Source: an uncultured Eubacteriales bacterium
Lineage (GTDB): Bacteria; Bacillota; Clostridia; Oscillospirales; Oscillospiraceae
NCBI GenBank assembly: GCA_934597725.1
Contig: CAKTSK010000005.1
Coordinates: 1-64,000 of the forward strand
DNA length: 64,000 nucleotides
Direction of reading: 5' to 3'
Shown piece after piece: positions 58,193-64,000 of the stretch. The notes below the pieces were generated by a model that saw only the letters and a program-made list of their open reading frames with translations, was not told the origin of the DNA and ran no database searches. The stretch's first letter is position 1; the number at the start of each line of letters is the position of its first letter. A program made the position numbers and the translations under genes.

Positions 58193-59971
58193 ATGGCTCA
58201 TCCTCTCCAGGCGCTCCGGGATGTGATGGCGGAGTATCACATCGACGCCTACCTCGTCCCCACCGCCGATTTTCACGGCAGCGAATCGGTGGGCCCTCAC
58301 TTTGCCTGCCGGGAATATGTCTCCGGCTTCACCGGCTCGGCCGGGACCCTGCTGGTCTTTGCCAACTGGGCCGGCCTGTGGACCGACGGCCGGTATTTTC
58401 TCCAGGCCGAAGAACAGCTGCGCGGCTCGGACATCCGCCTGATGAAGCAGGGCCAGCCCGGGGTGCCCACCATCGAGGCGTTTCTCCGAAAAAGCCTTCA
58501 GCCGGAGCAGACCCTGGGCTTTGACGGCCGCTGCGTCGATGCCCGCACCGGCCGCCGCTACCACCGTCTGGTGCGCCAGCTGGGGGCCAAGCTCAACCAT
58601 CAGCTGGACCTGGTGGGCGAGATCTGGCCCCAGCGCCCGCCCCTCCCCGCCCGGCCCGCCTGGCTGCTGGACGAGTCCTACGCCGGAGTCAGCCGCCGGG
58701 AAAAGCTAGCCGACCTGCGGGCCGTGCTGGCCGCCGAGGGCAGCGACGTACTGCTGCTGACGGGCCTGGAGGACATTGCCTGGCTGCTGAACCTGCGGGG
58801 CAGCGACCTGCCCACCACCCCGGTGGTGCTGAGCAACCTGGCCCTGACCCGGGATGCCTGCACCCTGTTTGCCCAGGCCGCTTCCTTCCCCCCTGCCGTG
58901 CTGGCCGCGCTGGAGGCCGACGGGGTCACCCTGCGCCCCTATGAGGGCTTCTTCTCCTATACGGGCCGGCTGACCGCCGGACAGAAGGTCCGGCTGGACA
59001 CCCGCCGGGTGAGCACCTCCCTGCTCACCAGCATCCCCTCGGAGGTGAAGGTCCTGGACCGGCCCGATCCCACCGAGCTGCGCCGGGCGGTCAAGAACCC
59101 CACCGAGATCGAAAACCTGCGCCAGGCCCATCTGGCCGACGGCATCGCCCTGACCCGCTTCCACTACTGGCTCAAGCACCGGCCGGCGGACCGGGTCATC
59201 ACGGAGCTGTCCGCCGCCGCCCGCCTGGAAGCCCTGCGCCAGGAGCAGCCCCACTATCTCCAGCCCAGCTTCGATCCCATCCTGGCCGCCGGAGACCACA
59301 GCGCCATCGTCCACTACTCCCCCACCCCTGCTACCGACCGCCCCCTGGGCACAGAGGGCTTCCTGCTGGCCGACACCGGGGGGCACTACCACACCGGCAC
59401 CACCGACTGCACCCGGACCTATGCCCTCGGCCCCCTCACCCAGGAGCAAAAGACCCATTACACCGCCGTCCTCCGGGGCAACCTGGCCCTGGCCAACGTC
59501 ACCTTCCCCGCCGGCTGTCCCGGCAGCAGCCTGGACCTGGCCGCCCGCCAGCCCCTCTGGGACCTGGGGCTGGACTTCAACCACGGCACCGGCCACGGGG
59601 TGGGGTACCTGCTCAACGTCCACGAGGGACCCCAGCGCATCCACTGGCGGCCCAACGGCCCCCAGACGCCCCTGTCCCCGGGCATGGTCACCTCGGACGA
59701 GCCGGGGCTGTACTTTGACGGCGCTTACGGCATCCGCCTGGAAAACCTGCTGCTGTGCGTGGAAAAGACCTCCACGCCCTTCGGCCGCTTCCTGGGCTTT
59801 GAGACCCTCACCCTCACCCCCTTTGACCGGGAGGCCCTCTGCCCCGAGCAGCTCAGCGCCCGGGAGCGCACCTGGCTCAACGACTACCACGCCCAGGTCT
59901 GCGCCGCCGTGGCCCCCCATCTGCCGGCGGAAGAAGCCGCCTGGCTGGAAGAGGTCACCCGTCCCATCTGA
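58193..59971 (+). CDS. Aminopeptidase P family Xaa-Pro peptidase (M24)
   Basis: 592 residues from ATG 58193 behind AGGAGG. Two creatinase-like N-terminal domains (AYLVPTADFHGSE, VSGFTGSAGTLLV near 15-60; second near 175-300) precede the pita-bread catalytic domain. Metal ligands: LADTGGHYHTGTTDCTRTY (two Asp), FNHGTGHGVGYLLNVHEGP (His), DEPGLYFDGAYGIRLENL (Glu). It removes N-terminal residues before proline in cytosolic peptides. It probably shares a transcript with the amidase gene 27 nt downstream. Confidence 0.93.
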   Translation: MAHPLQALRDVMAEYHIDAYLVPTADFHGSESVGPHFACREYVSGFTGSAGTLLVFANWAGLWTDGRYFLQAEEQLRGSDIRLMKQGQPGVPTIEAFLRKSLQPEQTLGFDGRCVDARTGRRYHRLVRQLGAKLNHQLDLVGEIWPQRPPLPARPAWLLDESYAGVSRREKLADLRAVLAAEGSDVLLLTGLEDIAWLLNLRGSDLPTTPVVLSNLALTRDACTLFAQAASFPPAVLAALEADGVTLRPYEGFFSYTGRLTAGQKVRLDTRRVSTSLLTSIPSEVKVLDRPDPTELRRAVKNPTEIENLRQAHLADGIALTRFHYWLKHRPADRVITELSAAARLEALRQEQPHYLQPSFDPILAAGDHSAIVHYSPTPATDRPLGTEGFLLADTGGHYHTGTTDCTRTYALGPLTQEQKTHYTAVLRGNLALANVTFPAGCPGSSLDLAARQPLWDLGLDFNHGTGHGVGYLLNVHEGPQRIHWRPNGPQTPLSPGMVTSDEPGLYFDGAYGIRLENLLLCVEKTSTPFGRFLGFETLTLTPFDREALCPEQLSARERTWLNDYHAQVCAAVAPHLPAEEAAWLEEVTRPI

Positions 59972-59998
59972 TCGTTTCTGTTGAAAGGAGGTCCTGTC

Positions 59999-60703
59999 AT
60001 GTCTCCCACTTCCACCACGCCCCCCACCGCGCCGCCCGACCACCGGCAGAGCACGCCCTCCCGGGGCGGCAAGCGCGTCGCCCGACGCAGACCCCCGCGG
60101 CGGCGGCCCCCTTCCCTGGCCCGGCTGCTGCCCATCCTGATCCCCATTCTGGCCCTGGTGGTCATTCTCGGGATCGTGGTGAATCTCACCGGCGGCAGCC
60201 AGATGGACAAGCTGGCCCGGAACCGGGTCCCCCTCTGGGTGGACAAGCAGATCATCGACATCAACGGCACCGGCCGCCGGGGCGAAAAGCTCAGCGGCGT
60301 CACCGACATCGTCATCCACTATGTGGGCAACCCCGGCACCACCGCCCAGCAGAACCACGACTACTACGACCAGCCGGAGACCCCTGTGAGCTCCCACTTC
60401 GTCATCGGCCTGGAGGGCGAGGTGATCCAGTGCATCCCCATGGACGAAAAATCCTCGGCCAGCAACGAGCGCAACCTGGACACCCTGTCCATCGAGGTCT
60501 GCCACCCCGACGAGACCGGGCAGTTCACCCCGGACACCTATGACCGCCTGGTGAAGCTCACCGCCTGGCTGTGCGACTACTGCGACATCGGCCGGGACCG
60601 GGTCATCCGCCACTATGACATCACCGGCAAGGAATGCCCCCTGTATTTTGTAAAGCATCCCGACGCCTGGACCCAGTTCCTCACCGACGTGCAGGACCAA
60701 TAA
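59999..60703 (+). CDS. N-acetylmuramoyl-L-alanine amidase (amidase_2), membrane anchored
   Basis: 234 residues from ATG 59999 behind AAAGGAGG. A proline/arginine-rich cytosolic N-terminus (about 45 residues), one membrane helix (LLPILIPILALVVILGIVV), then the amidase_2 domain. Zinc ligands are H in VIHYVGNPG, H in RHYDITGKECP and the late Cys; SIEVCHPDETGQF supports the fold. It cleaves the bond between MurNAc and L-Ala in peptidoglycan from the outer membrane face, with remodelling or sporulation as possible roles. Confidence 0.92.
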   Translation: MSPTSTTPPTAPPDHRQSTPSRGGKRVARRRPPRRRPPSLARLLPILIPILALVVILGIVVNLTGGSQMDKLARNRVPLWVDKQIIDINGTGRRGEKLSGVTDIVIHYVGNPGTTAQQNHDYYDQPETPVSSHFVIGLEGEVIQCIPMDEKSSASNERNLDTLSIEVCHPDETGQFTPDTYDRLVKLTAWLCDYCDIGRDRVIRHYDITGKECPLYFVKHPDAWTQFLTDVQDQ

Positions 60704-60708
60704 CAAGC

Positions 60709-60760
60709 AAGACCGCCTCTCTCCGGCGCCCTTTCGGGGCCGGAGAGAGGCGGTCTTTTG
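60709..60760. terminator. Strong bidirectional terminator
   Basis: AAGACCGCCTCTCTCCGGC and GCCGGAGAGAGGCGGTCTT form a 19-bp stem, with TTTT on the plus side and TTGCTTGTTATT on the minus side. Confidence 0.9.
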
Positions 60761-60831
60761 CGGAAGGATGCCCCGGGACAGCAGGAGAGTCTGTCCCGGG
60801 GCGAAGAAAGGGGAACAGCAGGCCCGGCGGC

Positions 60832-61989
60832 TCAGTCGCCGTCGTATGCCTTTTGGAAGATGGCAATGATCTGCTCCTTGGTGGCCTTTCTGGGGTTGGT
60901 GGCGGCGGTGGCGTCCTTCATGGCGTTCTCGGCCATGATCTCGAAGTCCGCCGGGTCCACGCCCAGGCTGCGCAGGTTCTGGGGGATGCCCAGGTAGCGG
61001 CCGAAGGTCTTCAGGCCGTACACGCAGGCCTCGCCGGCCTCGAAGGGAGACATGCCGTCCACGTTGATGTCCATGGCGCGGGCGATGACGGCGAACCGCT
61101 CCAGGTTGCCGATGAGGTTGAACTCCTGGACGTAGGGCAGCAGGATGGCGTTGCACACGCCGTGGGGCAGGTTGTAGTAACCGCCCAGCTGGTGGGCCAT
61201 GGCGTGGACGTAGCCCAGGGAGGCGTTGTTGAAGGCAACGCCGGCCAGATACTGGGCATAGGCCATTTCAGAGCGGGCCTTCATGTAGTCGCCGTTGGCC
61301 ACGGCCTGGGGCAGGTAGTGGACGATCTTGTCGATGGCCTTGATGGCAGCCGCGTCGGTCAGGGGGTTGGCGGCGGTGGACACATAGGCCTCCACTGCGT
61401 GGGTGAGGGCGTCCATGCCGGTGGCAGCCGTCAGAGAGGCGGGCATCGCCACCATAAGCTCGGGGTCGTTGATGGCGATGGCGGGGGTGACGCGCCAGTC
61501 CACGATGCACATTTTCACCTTCCGGGCGGTGTCGGTGATGATGCAGAACCGGGTGATCTCCGAGGCGGTGCCGGCGGTGGTGTTCACGGCCACCAGGGGG
61601 GGCAGGGCCTCATGGGCCTGGTCCACGCCCTCGTAGTCGGCGATCTTGCCGCCGTTGCTGGCCACCAGGCCGATGCCCTTGGCACAGTCGTGGGAGGAGC
61701 CGCCGCCCAGGGAGAGGATGCAGTCGCAGCCGTTTTCGTGGTAGAACTTCTCGCCCTCCACCACGTTGGTGTCCTTGGGGTTGGGCTCGGCCTTGCCAAA
61801 GACCACGGACTCCACGCCGGCGTCCTGCATGATCTTCTGGATGCGGGCGGCCATGGGGTGGTTGGCCAGGAACGCATCGGTGACGATCATGGCCTTGGTG
61901 CCGCCGACGCTCTTCATCAGGTGGCCGGTCTCCTCCACGGAGCCTTCACCGAACACGTTTCTGCTGGGGACGAAATAATAGGTAGACAT
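60832..61989 (-). CDS. Iron-containing (group III) alcohol dehydrogenase
   Basis: 385 residues from ATG 61989 behind AAAGGA. Motifs: VTDAFLANHPM, LGGGSSHDCAKG (nucleotide loop), TTAGTASEITRF, and metal ligands in TGMDALTHAVEAYVS and GYVHAMAHQLGGYYNLPHG. It reduces aldehydes or oxidises alcohols with NAD(P). The aldehyde dehydrogenase gene lies upstream on the same strand with a terminator between, so limited read-through or a separate promoter is expected. Confidence 0.95.
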   Translation of the reverse strand: MSTYYFVPSRNVFGEGSVEETGHLMKSVGGTKAMIVTDAFLANHPMAARIQKIMQDAGVESVVFGKAEPNPKDTNVVEGEKFYHENGCDCILSLGGGSSHDCAKGIGLVASNGGKIADYEGVDQAHEALPPLVAVNTTAGTASEITRFCIITDTARKVKMCIVDWRVTPAIAINDPELMVAMPASLTAATGMDALTHAVEAYVSTAANPLTDAAAIKAIDKIVHYLPQAVANGDYMKARSEMAYAQYLAGVAFNNASLGYVHAMAHQLGGYYNLPHGVCNAILLPYVQEFNLIGNLERFAVIARAMDINVDGMSPFEAGEACVYGLKTFGRYLGIPQNLRSLGVDPADFEIMAENAMKDATAATNPRKATKEQIIAIFQKAYDGD

Positions 61990-62055
61990 ACGCTTTGCAT
62001 CCTTTCTCATGCTATGCTCACCGCCGCGGCACGGGCCAGGGCGCGTTTTGGGTTG

Positions 62056-62092
62056 GAAAAAGGACGGAGGGGTTCTTTGCCCCCTCCGTCCT
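62056..62092 (-). terminator. Terminator between aldehyde and alcohol dehydrogenase genes
   Basis: AGGACGGAGGGG and CCCCTCCGTCCT pair, with TTTTTCC following on the minus strand. Confidence 0.88.
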
Positions 62093-62112
62093 GCGGATGG
62101 AACGACAAATGA

Positions 62113-63606
62113 TTACTTTTGCGGATAGAAGCCGGACGGCGTCTCGTTGAGGTTGATCATGATGTTCTTCTGCTGGGTGTAGTGCTCCAGGATGACCTTG
62201 TGGGTCTCCCGGCCGATGCCGGACTGCTTGTAGCCGCCGAAGGGCGCGCCGGCAGGGATCATGTTGTAGGTGTTGACCCACATCCGGCCGGTCTCCACGG
62301 CACGGGCCACCCGGAAGGCGCGGTTGATGTCCTGGGTCCACACAGCGCCGCCCAGACCGTAGACGGAGTCGTTGGCCATGGCGATGACCTCTTCCTCGGT
62401 CTTGAACTTGATGACCACGGCCACCGGCCCGAAGATCTCCTCCTGGGCCACGCGCATGTTGTTGTTGGCGTTGACGATGAGGGTGGGCTTCATGAAGGCG
62501 CCGTTGGCGCAGGCGCCCTCCTTGCAGGGCTCGCCGCCGCAGGCGATGGTGGCGCCCTCTTCCTTGGCCAGCTCCACATAGGACATGATCTTCTTCAGCT
62601 GGCCCTGGTCCACCTGGGAGCCCATCTGGGTGTTGGGGTCCAGAGGATCGCCCACGGTGACGTTGTTGAAGGCCTTGACGGCAGCTTCCACAAACTTGTC
62701 ATAGATGCTCTCCTGGACAAAGACCCGGGAGCCGGCGCAGCAGACCTGGCCCTGGTTGAAGAGGATGCCCAGCTGCAGGCCGTCGATGGCGCGGTCCCAG
62801 TCGCAGTCCTCAAAGAAGATGTTGGCGCTCTTGCCGCCCAGCTCCAGGGTGGCGGGGATGAGCTTGTCGGCGGCTGCCTTGGCCACGTCCAGGCCCACCT
62901 CGGTGGAGCCGGTGAAGGCCAGCTTGCGGAAGCCGGGGTGGTCCAGCATATACTGGCCGGCGCGGCCGCCGCCGCCGGTGACCACGTTCAGCACGCCGGG
63001 GGGCAGCAGGTGGCCGATGAGCTTGACCAGCGTCAGCACGCTCAGGGAGGTGGTGGAGGAGGGCTTGAAGACCACGCAGTCGCCGGCGGCCAGGGCGGGG
63101 GCCAGCTTCCAGGCGGCCATCAGGAAGGGGAAGTTCCAGGGCACGATCTGCCCCACCACGCCGATGGGCTCGTGGAGGATGATGTTCATAAAGTGGCCCA
63201 CATGGTCCTTCAGGACGCTGGCGGTGCCTTCCTCGGTGCGGATGGCCCCGGCGAAGTACCGGAAGTGATCGGAGGAATAGGGCACGTCGATGGTCATGGT
63301 CTCGCGGATGGGCTTGCCGTTGTCCATGGACTCGATGGTGGCCAGCAGCTCCTTGTTCTCGTCGATGATATCGGCGATCTTCATCAGGATGTCTGCCCGC
63401 TTGTCCGGCTCCAGATCCCGCCAGGCGGGGAAGGCAGCCCAGGCAGCCTGCACGGCAGCATCCACATCTTCCTTGGTGGCCTCGGCGCACTCAGCCAGCT
63501 TTTCGCCGGTGGCGGGGTTGGTGGTGGTGAAAACTCTTCCGTCGGAAGAGGGGACCCACTGCCCGTTGATGTAGAGATCGTACTTTGCATCCAGATTGAC
63601 TTTCAT
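62113..63606 (-). CDS. NAD(P)-dependent aldehyde dehydrogenase
   Basis: 497 residues from ATG 63606, with AAAGGAG 9 nt upstream. Motifs: VPWNFPFLMAAWKLAPALAAG, FTGSTEVG, the general base Glu in LELGGKSANI, the catalytic Cys in FNQGQVCCAGSR, and EEIFGPV. It oxidises aldehydes to acids. Subclass looks like the broad-specificity ALDH1/2-like group. The adjacent alcohol dehydrogenase suggests shared aldehyde substrates. Confidence 0.96.
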   Translation of the reverse strand: MKVNLDAKYDLYINGQWVPSSDGRVFTTTNPATGEKLAECAEATKEDVDAAVQAAWAAFPAWRDLEPDKRADILMKIADIIDENKELLATIESMDNGKPIRETMTIDVPYSSDHFRYFAGAIRTEEGTASVLKDHVGHFMNIILHEPIGVVGQIVPWNFPFLMAAWKLAPALAAGDCVVFKPSSTTSLSVLTLVKLIGHLLPPGVLNVVTGGGGRAGQYMLDHPGFRKLAFTGSTEVGLDVAKAAADKLIPATLELGGKSANIFFEDCDWDRAIDGLQLGILFNQGQVCCAGSRVFVQESIYDKFVEAAVKAFNNVTVGDPLDPNTQMGSQVDQGQLKKIMSYVELAKEEGATIACGGEPCKEGACANGAFMKPTLIVNANNNMRVAQEEIFGPVAVVIKFKTEEEVIAMANDSVYGLGGAVWTQDINRAFRVARAVETGRMWVNTYNMIPAGAPFGGYKQSGIGRETHKVILEHYTQQKNIMINLNETPSGFYPQK

Positions 63607-63689
63607 GATTCGGTGCTCCTTTCTATTCTTACGAAACGACATTCCATTTGTTTGTTCCCCTGGTCGTTTCTTTCCTATCTTCTTCTTTT

Positions 63690-63748
63690 CAAGAAGTTTT
63701 CTTCTTGATTCCTGCTATTGTTATACCACAGCGCCAGATTTTTGGGAA
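63690..63748 (-). promoter_or_regulatory. Promoter of the aldehyde dehydrogenase gene with downstream dyad
   Basis: TTCCCA (63743-63748) and TATAAC (63720-63725) with a 17-bp spacer on the minus strand. The perfect dyad CAAGAAG-TTTT-CTTCTTG (63690-63707) lies just downstream of the start point and may be an operator. Confidence 0.5.
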
Positions 63749-63781
63749 ACACCGAAAACTAATGGAAGCTATCACAAAAAC

Positions 63782-64000
63782 TTATCGCTCCTCCGCCAGC
63801 CCCTCCTGGTCGTCCCGGATGAGCTGGAAAAACTGCTCGGCAGACACGCTCACCGGGGGCAGCGCCCGCAGGGCCAGCGTCCGCAGCAGAAAGGAGTCTC
63901 CCTCGATCGAAAACACGCTCACGTCCCGGGTCAGCTTCTCCACCATGCTACCGGGGATGGCGGCGATGCCTAGGCCGGCCTGGACCAGAATGGTGGCCTC
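63782..64000 (-). CDS. LysR-family regulator, C-terminal fragment at window edge
   Basis: The last 72 codons and TAA of a gene that continues beyond the right edge. The sequence VQAGLGIAAIPGSMVEKLTRD followed by an RTLALR.LPPVS-like strand is the end of a LysR effector domain. It points toward the aldehyde dehydrogenase gene on the same strand and could regulate it. Confidence 0.75.
   Translation of the reverse strand, partial: EATILVQAGLGIAAIPGSMVEKLTRDVSVFSIEGDSFLLRTLALRALPPVSVSAEQFFQLIRDDQEGLAEER

Noticed and set aside
58706..61156. An 816-codon open frame on the minus strand
   Set aside because: It lies antisense to the aminopeptidase and amidase genes, which have strong family motifs; its sequence is Gly/Val/Gln-rich shadow coding caused by GC3 bias.

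Overview
The window is 64 kb of chromosome from a GC-rich, spore-forming, anaerobic Clostridia bacterium, most likely an Oscillospiraceae gut commensal of the Flavonifractor/Lawsonibacter/Pseudoflavonifractor type. The support is indirect: strong GC3 codon bias, consensus AAGGAGG ribosome sites with many TTG starts, sigma-A promoters with 16-18 bp spacers, the sporulation cluster yabP-yabQ-divIC-yabR, a clostridial-type [FeFe] hydrogenase, long-form HPF proteins and Na+-coupled amino-acid carriers. I found no rRNA, tRNA, CRISPR array, insertion sequence or prophage.

Layout. 1-6.6 kb: truncated ahcY behind a SAM-I riboswitch, a rhomboid-like protein, cdd, a sugar O-acetyltransferase, two small membrane proteins, an RluA-type pseudouridine synthase, an EamA exporter and metY. 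7-10.7 kb: a two-gene [FeFe] hydrogenase operon whose partner fuses a NuoF-type Fe-S region to a GltD-type flavoprotein, behind a hairpin leader. 10.8-16.4 kb: a sodium-dependent transporter gene broken by one in-frame TAG, truA, then a comEA / response regulator / histidine kinase / GerMN lipoprotein operon. 16.5-24.2 kb: a D,D-carboxypeptidase with a very long charged tail, a sirtuin followed by a degenerate sirtuin paralogue, fumarase, malic enzyme and an MFS carrier. 24.2-31.5 kb: an orphan SIR2-like protein, a MerR/TipAS regulator, a WYL-TfoX-GyrI-SRPBCC operon, a YeiH exporter divergent from a LysR regulator, and the first HPF. 31.7-39.8 kb: a NitT/TauT-type ABC importer operon with two paralogous binding proteins flanking mntP, an SLH-domain protein, an acyl-CoA synthetase-like gene and an orphan CitB-type response regulator. 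39.9-46.5 kb: a lipoprotein, an AGCS symporter, an APC permease divergent from a LysR gene, and a polysaccharide deacetylase. 46.8-50.5 kb: pncB-niaR plus an EIIC-fold membrane protein behind a 38-bp perfect palindrome, and a tiny lipoprotein. 50.5-53 kb: the second HPF, a candidate small RNA and the yabR-divIC-yabQ-yabP cluster. 53-57 kb: ilvC-ilvN-ilvB with an upstream attenuator. 57-64 kb: a ketopantoate reductase-like gene, an aminopeptidase P, an amidase, an iron alcohol dehydrogenase, an aldehyde dehydrogenase and a truncated LysR gene.

Themes. NAD(P) metabolism recurs: hydrogenase partner, malic enzyme, two sirtuins, a SIR2-like protein, pncB and niaR. RNA-level control also recurs: a SAM riboswitch, a leader-peptide attenuator before ilvB, structured leaders before the hydrogenase and pncB, and two candidate small RNAs. 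The items I consider most worth pursuing are the ilvB leader peptide, written in A-ending Ile/Leu/Val codons; the active/degenerate sirtuin pair; the palindrome in front of the EIIC-like candidate niacin transporter; the hydrogenase pair; and the mosaic duplicated binding protein.
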